Shown one piece after another: positions 8,766 to 17,168 of a stretch of 64,000 nt of DNA (position 1 is the first letter of the stretch; every line of letters begins with the position of its first letter). Under the pieces are notes generated by a model. The model was given only the letters and a program-made list of their open reading frames with translations, was not told where the DNA came from and ran no database searches. This DNA is from Streptomyces canus 299MFChir4.1 (GTDB lineage: Bacteria; Actinomycetota; Actinomycetes; Streptomycetales; Streptomycetaceae). The stretch covers positions 48,840 through 112,839 of the forward strand of contig NZ_KB911599.1 in assembly GCF_000383615.1 (NCBI RefSeq). Reading direction: 5' to 3'. The translations under genes and the position numbers were made by a program.

Positions 8766-8790
8766 GGGGGCGTGTGGGTATGCGCCCCTA
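8766..8790 (-). terminator. Possible hairpin terminator after the TPR-ATPase gene
   Basis: GGGGCG (8767-8772) pairs with CGCCCC (8783-8788) around a 10-base loop. It lies 45 bases past the end of the minus-strand gene 8835-12140. The stem is short, so the call is weak. Confidence 0.35.
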
Positions 8791-8801
8791 TTACCGAAAG
8801 G

Positions 8802-8815
8802 CGGAAACGTTTCCG
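8802..8815. promoter_or_regulatory. Perfect 14-bp palindrome resembling a LacI-family operator
   Basis: CGGAAACGTTTCCG is perfectly self-complementary with a central AACGTT, the core usual in LacI/GalR-family sites. It lies about 107 bases upstream of the ADP-ribosylglycohydrolase-fold gene start and 20 bases past the end of the TPR-ATPase gene. No LacI gene is in the window. Confidence 0.45.
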
Positions 8816-8834
8816 GCAGGCGTGACCCCCGTCC

Positions 8835-11800
8835 TCAGCTTCTCGCCGACCACCGGGCCCGGATCGCGTCCCTCGCCTCGCTCACCGTCGCGAGGCAGGT
8901 CGCCGTGTGGGAGGACCGGTCTGCCCCCGGGGCCGTGAGGAGCTCGGTGAGGATGTCGGCCAGGGTGGCCAGGTCGTCCCATTCCGGGGCGAGGGCGAGG
9001 AGTTCGGACAGGCCCCGGTCCGCCGCCGGGGCGTCGGCCAGTGCGCAGCCCAGGAAGCAGTGGGCCTGGGCTCGGGTCACGGGCTCGATGGCGGGGTCCT
9101 CGACCAGTCGGGCGAGGTCGCGCCAGAGGGGTTCGGCAGCCTCGGGGCCTTCGGAGCAGTGGACCGTCGTGGCCAGTTGGAAGGTGCCGGCGACCGGATC
9201 CCGCTCCCGCAGGCGCTCGGCGAGGGCGCGGGCCTGCGCCCACCGGCCGTGGTGCCGGTGGAGTTCGACGCGGGTGTCGTCCAGGTCTGCGAGGGGGGTC
9301 GCCGCCAGCCGCTGCTCCGCCTCCTCCCGGCGCCCGCTCGTCCACAGCAGTTCGATCGCCGCTCCCCGCTCCCACGTCATCCCGGGATCCAGTGCCACGC
9401 ACTGCTCCAGGTCGGACAGGGCCTGCTCGGTGCGGCCGATCGCCAGACACACCCGGCCCCGGCGGCCGTAGGCCCAGGCGTACTCGGGGTCGGCGGCCAC
9501 CGCACGGTCCAGGTGGTGCAGGGCCTCCTCGTAGGACTTGCGGTCGTGGTGGATCGCTCCCAGTCCGGCCAAGGCGGTCTCGTGGTCCGGGTCCCGCACC
9601 AGGAGGGCGCGCAGGACGGCCGTCGCCTCGTCGTGCCGGCCCGCCAGCCAGTAGGCCCAGCCCAGTTCGGACTGGATCCAGTGGGCGTCCGGCTCCGCCT
9701 CGACGGCCCGCCGCAGGTCCTCGAACATGCCTTCCTGGTCGTCGAGCCGGCCTCTGGTCCGGGATCTCATCACCAGGGCCCAGGCGTAGTCGGGGATCAG
9801 CAGGACGGCCCCGTCGAAGGCGGCCATCGCCTCCTCGTACCGGCCGAGTTCGTACAGCGCCTGGCCGCGGCTCGCCATTGCCGACGCGTAGCCAGGCTCC
9901 AGGGACACCGCGCGCCCCAGCTCCGTCACCGCGTCCTCGTACCGCCCCGCGATCCGGTACGCGTCCCCGCGTTCCGACGCGATCCAGGCCAGGTCGGGCG
10001 CCAGCTCGTACGCCCGGTCCAGGTCCGCGAACGCCTTGTCCACGTCTCCCCGCGTGCGGTGCAGCCGGGCCCTGCGCACCAGCGCCCACAGGTGCTCCGG
10101 ATCGATGTTCAGCGCACGGTTGAAGTCGGCCAGCGACTCGTCGAGCATGCCCAGGCCGTGCCGGCACACCGCCCGCCCTGCCAGGGCGACGTCGTCGGTC
10201 GGGTCGAGGGCGACGGCACGGGTGTAGTCGACGACGGCTTGCTCCAGGTGGGACGCGAGGCGGTGGGTCTCGGCCCGCTCGGCGATGATCCACCCGTTGT
10301 CGGGGGCCAGTTCGACGGCACGGTCGAGGGCGGTCAGTGCCGCCGGGTAGTCCTCCAGGAGCTGGTGGGTGAGGCCCCGGCCGTAGTGGGCCAGCGGCTG
10401 CAGCGGGTCCAGTTCGACCGCGCGGTCGTACTCCTCCAGGGCCTGCGCGTACTCCTGGCGCCTGCGCAGTTCCCGGGCGCGCAGCACGTGCGCCTCCGCC
10501 CGGCCGGCCGGGTCGAGACCGGGGCGGGCCAGGAGCAGGTCCGCCGCTCCGGTCATCCCGCTCTCCTCGTCCGCGAGCGCCGCACCCAGCGACCGTCCCC
10601 ACTCGCGCAGTACGGCGTGCTCCGCCGCGTCGCCCGCCTCCTCCAGCATCCGCGCCCAGCGGCGGGCGACGACCTCGTCCTGGCGGCAGGCCACGACGAA
10701 GCCGCGCAGGGCCTCGGCGAGCGCCGCGGGCGGGCGGGCACACAGCAGGTGGTAGACCTCCTCCAGGCGCAGTTCGCACCACTCCTCGTCGGACCACAGC
10801 TCCGCGTCGCGCCGGCCGCACTCGGCGTCCTCGCGCCACTCGGCGAACGCCTCCGCCAGCCGCCGGTGCCGGGTCGTCCACTCGGTGCGGGACCGGCGCC
10901 GCTCCATGCGGAGCATCTGGGCGCGCACGACGTCGTGGTACTGGAGCCGCTCGCCGCGCTGGGCGACGAACGGCAGCCCGGTCAACCACGCGTACTGGGA
11001 GTCCAGTTCGTCCTCCGTGGCGGCGACGAGCACCCGGAAGACGTCCGCGTCCAGCCGTCTGGGGAGCGCGCAGGCCCGGGCGACCTTCCGCAGGGGCTCC
11101 GGTTCCGGCCTCAGGAACCGTTGCACCGCGGTCGAACTCGGGTCGAGCACGTCGTCGGGGCCGTCGGGGCGTCTGGCCGCGAGGGTCGACACCAGGACCG
11201 GGAGGCCGCCCGTCAGGCGCAGCACCTCCTCGACGACCGGTTCGGCCACCACGCCCCGCACGGCGAGCAGGCGGCGCGCCTCGGCCTCGGTGAAGGGGGC
11301 GAGCGGCAGCTCCGCCACCGAGTCCAGTCCGCCCCAGCGGTCGGTGTCCAGGGGGCGCTGGCCCGCGGTGACCACCACGACGGCGGCGGGCAGCCGGCCG
11401 TGCTCACGCGGCTTGGTGAGGACGTCGTACAGCCACGGGTCGAGGAAGGGGCCGGTCCGCTCGTAGGTGTCGAAGACCAGGACGATCCACGGTACGGCGG
11501 AGGCGGCGGCCCTCAGTTCGGCGAGCAGGACCGGGGTGAGGACCCGCTCCGGGGTGAGCACCAGGTCGACGTCGTCGAGGTTGCGGAAGCGGGCGCCGAG
11601 GCCGGCCCGCAGCCGGTCGGCCCCCTGGGCGAGCCGGTCGGCGGGAAGGGCGCGGGTGACGAGTCCGGCGCCCGGCACGGCTGTTTCCAGGGCAGTCAGG
11701 CCGAGGTCCACGGCGATCCTGCTTCCGGCCGACGCCGTCTGGGGCGTGGACTCCGGCGCGAGGGCGGCGAGGGCGGCCTCCGCCTCGCGCCGCCGGTCCC

Positions 11801-12140
11801 GCCAGGTGGCGAGGCGCCGTTCCAGATCCTTCAACCTCCTTCCCTGGTCGACGAATTCATGGCACAGCGTCTCCATGGCCTCCGGGACGCTGCCGATGCC
11901 GTCGTCGACGTAGGCCGTGAGCGCCCCGCGTTCGCGGGCGAGCTGCGCCAACTCCTGGACCAGGGAGGTCTTTCCGATGCCCGCGCTGCCGTGGACGTGG
12001 AAGCGGAAGCGGTGCCGGGGGTCTCCGGGCGGGATGTCGAAGTTCTGGAGGAACGCGGTCCGTTCGGCCTCGCGGCCCACGAAACCGGCCCGGGTGCGAC
12101 GCTGGATCAGCTCCTGCGCCGACGGCTGCGCCTGCGTCAT
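8835..12140 (-). CDS. STAND-type ATPase with C-terminal TPR array
   Basis: A large soluble protein of 1101 residues. Near the N-terminus is VGREAE, followed by the Walker A motif GSAGIGKTS (residues 51-59) and a Walker B-like segment VLVFDTYER (about 220-228). This is the pattern of AAA/NACHT-like signalling ATPases. From about residue 560 to 980 there are roughly ten tetratricopeptide repeats (for example YAQALEEYDRAVELDP), expected to bind a partner protein. No separate effector or DNA-binding domain is apparent. Start is ATG 12140 with GAGGGGA upstream. Such proteins serve as regulators or in conflict responses; the role here is unknown. Confidence 0.85.
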   Translation of the reverse strand: MTQAQPSAQELIQRRTRAGFVGREAERTAFLQNFDIPPGDPRHRFRFHVHGSAGIGKTSLVQELAQLARERGALTAYVDDGIGSVPEAMETLCHEFVDQGRRLKDLERRLATWRDRRREAEAALAALAPESTPQTASAGSRIAVDLGLTALETAVPGAGLVTRALPADRLAQGADRLRAGLGARFRNLDDVDLVLTPERVLTPVLLAELRAAASAVPWIVLVFDTYERTGPFLDPWLYDVLTKPREHGRLPAAVVVVTAGQRPLDTDRWGGLDSVAELPLAPFTEAEARRLLAVRGVVAEPVVEEVLRLTGGLPVLVSTLAARRPDGPDDVLDPSSTAVQRFLRPEPEPLRKVARACALPRRLDADVFRVLVAATEDELDSQYAWLTGLPFVAQRGERLQYHDVVRAQMLRMERRRSRTEWTTRHRRLAEAFAEWREDAECGRRDAELWSDEEWCELRLEEVYHLLCARPPAALAEALRGFVVACRQDEVVARRWARMLEEAGDAAEHAVLREWGRSLGAALADEESGMTGAADLLLARPGLDPAGRAEAHVLRARELRRRQEYAQALEEYDRAVELDPLQPLAHYGRGLTHQLLEDYPAALTALDRAVELAPDNGWIIAERAETHRLASHLEQAVVDYTRAVALDPTDDVALAGRAVCRHGLGMLDESLADFNRALNIDPEHLWALVRRARLHRTRGDVDKAFADLDRAYELAPDLAWIASERGDAYRIAGRYEDAVTELGRAVSLEPGYASAMASRGQALYELGRYEEAMAAFDGAVLLIPDYAWALVMRSRTRGRLDDQEGMFEDLRRAVEAEPDAHWIQSELGWAYWLAGRHDEATAVLRALLVRDPDHETALAGLGAIHHDRKSYEEALHHLDRAVAADPEYAWAYGRRGRVCLAIGRTEQALSDLEQCVALDPGMTWERGAAIELLWTSGRREEAEQRLAATPLADLDDTRVELHRHHGRWAQARALAERLRERDPVAGTFQLATTVHCSEGPEAAEPLWRDLARLVEDPAIEPVTRAQAHCFLGCALADAPAADRGLSELLALAPEWDDLATLADILTELLTAPGADRSSHTATCLATVSEARDAIRARWSARS

Positions 12141-12229
12141 CCGTTCGTCCCCTCGTCGCGGCCCGTCCGCCTCTCATTCTGGCGCAACCGATGTGGATCA
12201 CGCCGTCCCGCACAGGGAAGATGGCCTCC

Positions 12230-12736
12230 ATGGCATCGACACCCCCACGCACCACACGAAGCGCACTCCACCTCTCCGCCACTCTCCTCACCGCGAGCGT
12301 CGCGCTGTACATAGCGCTCGTCGCGTTCGGGAACATCACGGACTTCGGGACGAACCAGGCGTTCGTGCAGCACGTGCTCGCCATGGATACGACGTTCAAG
12401 GACGACGATCTGATGTGGAGAGCCATCACCAGCAAGGGACTTCAGAACACGGCGTATGTCGCGATCATCGTCTGGGAGACGCTCGCGGCGCTCGTGCTGA
12501 TCTACGGCACGTATCTGTGGGTGCGCCGGGACGACCAGGCGGCCCGGCGGTTCTCCACCTACGGTCTGCTCATGCTCATGCTGCTGTTCGGCGCCGGGTT
12601 CATCGCGATCGGCGGGGAGTGGTTCTCCATGTGGCAGTCGGACACCTGGAACGGCCTGGACGCGGCGCTGCGGGTGTTCGTGCTGAGCGGAGTGGTGTTG
12701 CTGGTGGTCAACCTGCCCGACCGCAGCGCTAGTTGA
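12230..12736 (+). CDS. DUF2165 family small membrane protein
   Basis: A 168-residue integral membrane protein with four hydrophobic segments at about residues 15-35, 70-92, 103-125 and 140-157. The pattern FGNITDFGTNQAFVQHVLAMD after the first segment and the order of helices fit the DUF2165 family, whose function is not established. ATG codons at 12191, 12221 and 12230 are in frame; 12230 is preferred because GGGAAG lies 9 bases upstream. The gene ends tail to tail with the minus-strand gene at 12729, overlapping by 8 bases. Confidence 0.8.
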   Translation: MASTPPRTTRSALHLSATLLTASVALYIALVAFGNITDFGTNQAFVQHVLAMDTTFKDDDLMWRAITSKGLQNTAYVAIIVWETLAALVLIYGTYLWVRRDDQAARRFSTYGLLMLMLLFGAGFIAIGGEWFSMWQSDTWNGLDAALRVFVLSGVVLLVVNLPDRSAS

Positions 12737-13289
12737 CGACGACGACCTTCGTGCCCGTCTCGCCGAACGTCCACAGGGCCGAGCCGTCCGCGGTCTTCAT
12801 GCGGATGCCGCCGGTCCGGGTGCCGTTCGCGGGCGGGGGCGAGGAGCCGTCCACCGCGTTGGAGAAGGCGACGTTCACGCCGTCCACGGCGGTGAAGTAC
12901 ACGATGTGCTCGATCCGCACGCCGTCGGACCCGGTCGTCGGGTCTCCCCGGCGCAGCGAGACGGAGTAGGTGCCGGGGGCGGGGTGGACCGCCCCCGGCC
13001 AGACGGCGAAGGTCCGCCGGGCCGCCTCGCTCGCGTCGATGAGCCACACCCGCTTCTCGCCGAGCGAGTAGACGATCCGGCGGCCGGTGCCGGAGGCGTC
13101 CGGGACCGCGGTCGCGGACGGCTCGGGCCGCGCGGAGGCGCTCGGGGAGGCCGACACACTGGGCCTGGCGGTGGCGGCCGCGGTCGGCTTGGTTCCCTTG
13201 TCGGCCTGTACGGCCAGGGCGACGACGGCGGCGATCGCCCCCACGGTCAGACCCGTCACCCAGACCTTCGGGGCTGGCACGGCACGCAT
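12729..13289 (-). CDS. YkuD (L,D-transpeptidase)-like protein lacking the catalytic Cys
   Basis: A 186-residue protein with an N-terminal membrane anchor (about residues 10-29), an Ala/Ser/Pro-rich spacer, and a YkuD-like domain from about residue 70. Active L,D-transpeptidases crosslink peptidoglycan through the Cys of an SHGCIRM motif. Here the equivalent segment reads RTGGIRM (about 158-164), with Gly in place of Cys and no adjacent His. The fold seems kept while the chemistry is lost, so a cell-wall binding role is more likely. The start ATG 13289 is 17 bases from a hairpin that may terminate fbiC. Confidence 0.7.
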   Translation of the reverse strand: MRAVPAPKVWVTGLTVGAIAAVVALAVQADKGTKPTAAATARPSVSASPSASARPEPSATAVPDASGTGRRIVYSLGEKRVWLIDASEAARRTFAVWPGAVHPAPGTYSVSLRRGDPTTGSDGVRIEHIVYFTAVDGVNVAFSNAVDGSSPPPANGTRTGGIRMKTADGSALWTFGETGTKVVVVN

Positions 13290-13305
13290 CTCCTCGGCTA
13301 AGGAT

Positions 13306-13320
13306 CCCCGTCGAACGGGG
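13306..13320 (-). terminator. Hairpin between fbiC and the YkuD-like gene
   Basis: CCCCGT (13306-13311) pairs with ACGGGG (13315-13320) around a 3-base loop. It lies about 70 bases past the fbiC stop and just upstream of the next minus-strand gene. Confidence 0.45.
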
Positions 13321-13391
13321 GTCGGATCATCGTACCGGCCCCCGTCTCGACACCTGTCCCCCCAGCCGTTCCCCAGCTGTCGGCCGGGCTC

Positions 13392-16004
13392 TCAGTCCAG
13401 CACCGGCAGCAGCTCCGGCAGATGCCCGTCGGAGACCTGCGCCGCCTTCTGCCGCTCCCGCGGCACCTCTCCGTACAGCGTGGTGCGCGGGCGGGCGGGA
13501 CGGCCCGCCGCCTCCGCGACCGCGATCAGGTCCTTCACCGACTTGTAGGAGCCGTACGACGACCCCGCCATCCGCGAGATCGTCTCCTCCATGAGGGTGC
13601 CGCCGAGGTCGTTCGCGCCGGAGCGGAGCATCTCGGCCGCGCCCTCGGTGCCGAGCTTCACCCAGCTGGTCTGGATGTTCGGTATCCAGGGGTGGAGGAG
13701 CAGCCTGGCCATCGCCGTGACCGCCCGGTTGTCCCGCATGGACGGGCCCGGGCGGGCGATGCCGGCCAGGTACACGGGGGCGTTGGTGTGGATGAAGGGG
13801 AGCGTCACGAACTCCGTGAAGCCGCCGGTGCGTTGCTGGATGCCCGCCAGGGTGCGCAGGTGGCCCAGCCAGTGGCGCGGCTGGTCGACATGGCCGTACA
13901 TCATCGTCGAGGAGGACCGGAGGCCGACCTCGTGCGCCGTCTCGATCACCTCGATCCAGGTCGCCGTCGGCAGCTTGCCCTTGGTCAGCACCCAGCGGAC
14001 CTCGTCGTCGAGGATCTCGGCGGCCGTGCCGGGTAGGGAGTCGAGGCCGGCCTCCTTGGCCGCGGTCAGCCACTCCCGGATCGACATGCCGGTGCGGGTC
14101 GCGCCGTTGACGACCTCCATCGGCGAGAAGGCGTGCACATGCATGCCGGGGACCCGCTCCTTCACCGCCTTCGCGATGTCGAAGTACGCCGTGCCGGGCA
14201 GGTCCGGGTGGATCCCGCCCTGCATGCAGACCTCCACCGCGCCGACCTCCCAGGCCTGTTGGGCGCGGTCGGCCACCTGGTCCAGGGAGAGCGTGTAGGC
14301 GTCGGCGTCGGTGCGCCGCTGGGCGAAGGCGCAGAAACGGCAGCCGGTGTAGCAGACGTTGGTGAAGTTGATGTTCCGGGTGACGATGTACGTCACGTCG
14401 TCACCGGCCACCGACCTGCGGACGTCGTCGGCGATCCGGGTGAGCGCGTCCAGGGCCGGCCCGTCGGCGTGCAGCAGCGCGAGGGCCTCGTCGTCGGTCA
14501 GCTTCGTGGGGTCGTCGGCGGCTGTGCGCAGCGCCTCGCGTACGTCCGTGTCGATGCGCTCGGGCACCATGCCGGGGGCGGCCGCCTCGCGCAGGGCGCC
14601 CCAGTCGCCGTAGACCTCGTCGAAGTCGTCGCGGCGGTCGGAGGTACGGCCCTCGGTGTCGATGGAGGCGTGCAGATCCGTACGCCCCGAGGCCACGAAC
14701 ACCTCCTCCGGCTCCTGCCAGGGCAGCCCCCGCGGGAGGGCGCCGGGGCGCGCGAGGCCCGTCTCCGGGTCGGCCAGCGCCGCCACGTGCGGGCGCAGCC
14801 TCGGGTCCAGCCAGGGCTCGCCGCGCTGCACGAACTCGGGGTACACGCACAGCCGTTCCCGCAGCTCGAAGCCGGCCGCGGCGGACCGCTCGGTGAGCTC
14901 CTCGATCTGGGGCCACGGGCGCTCGGGGTTGACGTGGTCGATGGTGAGCGGGCTGACCCCGCCCCAGTCGTCGATGCCCGCCCCGATCAGGCGCTCGTAC
15001 TCGCTGTCGACGAGGTTCGGCGGGGCCTGGATGTTGGCGGCCGGGCCCATGATGAGCCGGGCGACGGCCACCGCGGCGACCAGTTCGTCGAGTTCCGCGT
15101 CCGGCATGCCGCGCATCGCGGTGTCCGGCTTGGCGCGGAAGTTCTGGATGATCAGTTCCTGGATGCTGTGGTACGACCGTGCCGTGCGCCGGAGCGCGAA
15201 GAGGGACTCGGCGCGCTCCTCGTAGGTCTCCCCGATCCCGATGAGGATGCCGGAGGTGAACGGGACGGAGGAACGGCCGGCGTCCTCCAGGACCCGCAGT
15301 CGTACGGCGGGCTCCTTGTCCGGGGAGCCGTGGTGCGGGCCGCCGGGCTCCGACCAGAGCCGGGTCGCGGTCGTCTCCAGCATCATGCCCATGCTCGGCG
15401 CGACCGGCTTCAGCCGCTGGAAGTCGGTCCAGGACAGCACGCCCGGGTTGAGGTGCGGGAGGAGTCCCGTCTCCTCCAGGATCCGGATGGAGATGGCCCG
15501 GACGTAGGCGATGGTGTCGTCGTAACCATGCGCGTCCAGCCACTCCCTGGCCTCCGGCCAGCGGTCCTCGGGCTTGTCGCCGAGGGTGATCAGGGCTTCC
15601 TTGCAGCCCAGCGCGGCACCCTTGCGGGCCACGTCCAGGACCTCGTCGGGGGACATGAACATGCCGTGCCCGGCGCGGCGGAGCTTGCCGGGGACGGTCA
15701 CGAAGGTGCAGTAGTGGCACTTGTCCCGGCACAGCCGGGTCAGCGGGATGAAGACGCTCTTCGAGTACGTGATGACACCGGGGCGGCCCGCCTGTTCGAG
15801 TCCCGCGTCCCTGACCCGGGCGGCGGACGCGGTGAGGTCGTCCAGGGCCGGGCCGCGGGCCTGGAGCAGCACCGCGGCCTCGGAGACGTCGAGGGCGACG
15901 CCGTCCCGGGCACGTTTGAGAGCGCGACGCAGGGAGTTCTCGGTGGGGCCGGTACCGCCGGGGCGGTCGGTGGGGCCGGTTCCGGAGGTCGCGGAGGTCG
16001 TCAT
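13392..16004 (-). CDS. fbiC: FO synthase, bifunctional radical SAM (CofG-CofH fusion)
   Basis: FbiC makes 7,8-didemethyl-8-hydroxy-5-deazariboflavin (FO), the chromophore of cofactor F420, from tyrosine and a pyrimidine intermediate. The 870-residue length matches actinobacterial fusions. Each half carries a radical-SAM cluster motif: CRDKCHYC (C92, C96, C99) in the CofG half and CYTGCRFC (C551, C555, C558) in the CofH half. Start is ATG 16004. An F420-type LLM oxidoreductase gene lies directly upstream on the same strand. Several other enzymes here look F420-dependent (16063, 21226, 27824, 44311, 47641), so the gene likely supplies their cofactor. Confidence 0.97.
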   Translation of the reverse strand: MTTSATSGTGPTDRPGGTGPTENSLRRALKRARDGVALDVSEAAVLLQARGPALDDLTASAARVRDAGLEQAGRPGVITYSKSVFIPLTRLCRDKCHYCTFVTVPGKLRRAGHGMFMSPDEVLDVARKGAALGCKEALITLGDKPEDRWPEAREWLDAHGYDDTIAYVRAISIRILEETGLLPHLNPGVLSWTDFQRLKPVAPSMGMMLETTATRLWSEPGGPHHGSPDKEPAVRLRVLEDAGRSSVPFTSGILIGIGETYEERAESLFALRRTARSYHSIQELIIQNFRAKPDTAMRGMPDAELDELVAAVAVARLIMGPAANIQAPPNLVDSEYERLIGAGIDDWGGVSPLTIDHVNPERPWPQIEELTERSAAAGFELRERLCVYPEFVQRGEPWLDPRLRPHVAALADPETGLARPGALPRGLPWQEPEEVFVASGRTDLHASIDTEGRTSDRRDDFDEVYGDWGALREAAAPGMVPERIDTDVREALRTAADDPTKLTDDEALALLHADGPALDALTRIADDVRRSVAGDDVTYIVTRNINFTNVCYTGCRFCAFAQRRTDADAYTLSLDQVADRAQQAWEVGAVEVCMQGGIHPDLPGTAYFDIAKAVKERVPGMHVHAFSPMEVVNGATRTGMSIREWLTAAKEAGLDSLPGTAAEILDDEVRWVLTKGKLPTATWIEVIETAHEVGLRSSSTMMYGHVDQPRHWLGHLRTLAGIQQRTGGFTEFVTLPFIHTNAPVYLAGIARPGPSMRDNRAVTAMARLLLHPWIPNIQTSWVKLGTEGAAEMLRSGANDLGGTLMEETISRMAGSSYGSYKSVKDLIAVAEAAGRPARPRTTLYGEVPRERQKAAQVSDGHLPELLPVLD

Positions 16005-16062
16005 CCTTCGAGCATACGAGCGGTGTGATCAGGGCAGAGGGACTGCCTGGAGGTGGGTGACA

Positions 16063-16902
16063 TCACACCTCACCGCCGCCCCCGACATAACGGGCATATT
16101 CGTCCAGCGCCTTCAGCACCTCACCATCTCCCGCCGGAGGCAGCTGCACCACGACCTCCTCGATGCCGAGGTCGGCGTAGTGCGCGAGTTTGCCGGGGCT
16201 GGGGAAGACGGCGTACGGCACCACCTGGAGCGCCGCCGGGTCGCGGCCCGCGTCGGCCCAGGCGCTGCGCAGCACGGGCAGGGACTCGGTCAGGCCGCGT
16301 CCACCGATGGGCAGCCAGCCGTCGGCGTACTCGCAGATGTGGGAGAACAGCTTGGGCCCGGCGGCGCCGCCCACCAGGGTCCGCTTCTGGACGGGCTTGG
16401 GGAAGGCGTAACTGGCCCTGACGCTCCCGAACTCTCCTTCATAGGCGGTCGGTTCGTCCGCCCAGAGGGCGTGCATGAGCGCCATCCGGTCCCGGACGAG
16501 CTCGCGCCGGGTGCGCCACTCGACGCCGTGGTCGGCGGCTTCCTCGACGTTCCAGCCGAAGCCGAGCCCGAGGGTGAAGCGGCCGCCGGAGAGGTGGTCG
16601 AGGGTGGCGATCTGCTTGGCCAGGTCGATCGGGTCGTGCTGGGCGACGAGCGTGATGCCGGTACCGAGACCGAGCCGCTCGGTGACGGCGGCGGCCTGGC
16701 CGAGCGCGACGAAGGGGTCGAGGGTACGGCCGTACTCACGCGGCAGGTCGCCGCCCGCGGGGTACGGAGTGACGCGCTCGACGGGGATGTGGGTGTGCTC
16801 GGGCAGATACAGCCCGGCGAAGCCCCGCGCCTCCAGCTCACGGGCGAGCCGGGTCGGGGTGATGGTCTCGTCGGTGAGGAAGATCGTCACGGAGATTCGC
16901 AT
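16063..16902 (-). CDS. LLM class F420-dependent oxidoreductase
   Basis: A luciferase-like TIM-barrel protein of 279 residues. The segments DHLSGGRFTLGLGFGWN (about 94-110) and YADGWLPIGGRG are usual in F420-binding actinobacterial members. Start is ATG 16902; no strong ribosome site is visible. The gene ends 58 bases upstream of fbiC on the same strand, which fits F420 use. It diverges from the FAD monooxygenase across 266 bases that contain a 40-bp tandem duplication. Substrate unknown. Confidence 0.88.
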   Translation of the reverse strand: MRISVTIFLTDETITPTRLARELEARGFAGLYLPEHTHIPVERVTPYPAGGDLPREYGRTLDPFVALGQAAAVTERLGLGTGITLVAQHDPIDLAKQIATLDHLSGGRFTLGLGFGWNVEEAADHGVEWRTRRELVRDRMALMHALWADEPTAYEGEFGSVRASYAFPKPVQKRTLVGGAAGPKLFSHICEYADGWLPIGGRGLTESLPVLRSAWADAGRDPAALQVVPYAVFPSPGKLAHYADLGIEEVVVQLPPAGDGEVLKALDEYARYVGGGGEV

Positions 16903-17000
16903 GACTGCATCTGTACCGGGCGGGGGCGGGGATGTCCATACCGACTGGTCGGCATTGTTGGGGAGTGGGAGTGGGAGCGGGAGTGGCGAGTCCGATGCGC

Positions 17001-17080
17001 GGTGTCGGTCGTCTGTCGGGGCTGTCGATCGTCCGCTGAGGCTGTCGGTCGTCTGTCGGGGCTGTCGGTGCGATGTAGGC
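17001..17080. repeat. Two tandem 40-bp repeats in a divergent promoter region
   Basis: Units 17001-17040 and 17041-17080 share almost all of their first 28 bases, built on gtcggtcgtctgtcggggc, and then diverge. They lie between the F420-type oxidoreductase (minus) and the FAD monooxygenase (plus). Short gggagt-type repeats occur just upstream, near 16965-16990. Confidence 0.75.
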
Positions 17081-17168
17081 GGCTTGTCGGGCGTGACCCG
17101 GAGTCTTTCCTGAGACGCCACCGGGACCCACCCGGCGGCCCGCACCCCGCGCCCCTCAAGGAGCCACC

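Noticed and set aside
13422..16028. Plus-strand open frames opposite fbiC
   Set aside because: They mirror the codon bias of the true minus-strand gene, which has both radical-SAM motifs.
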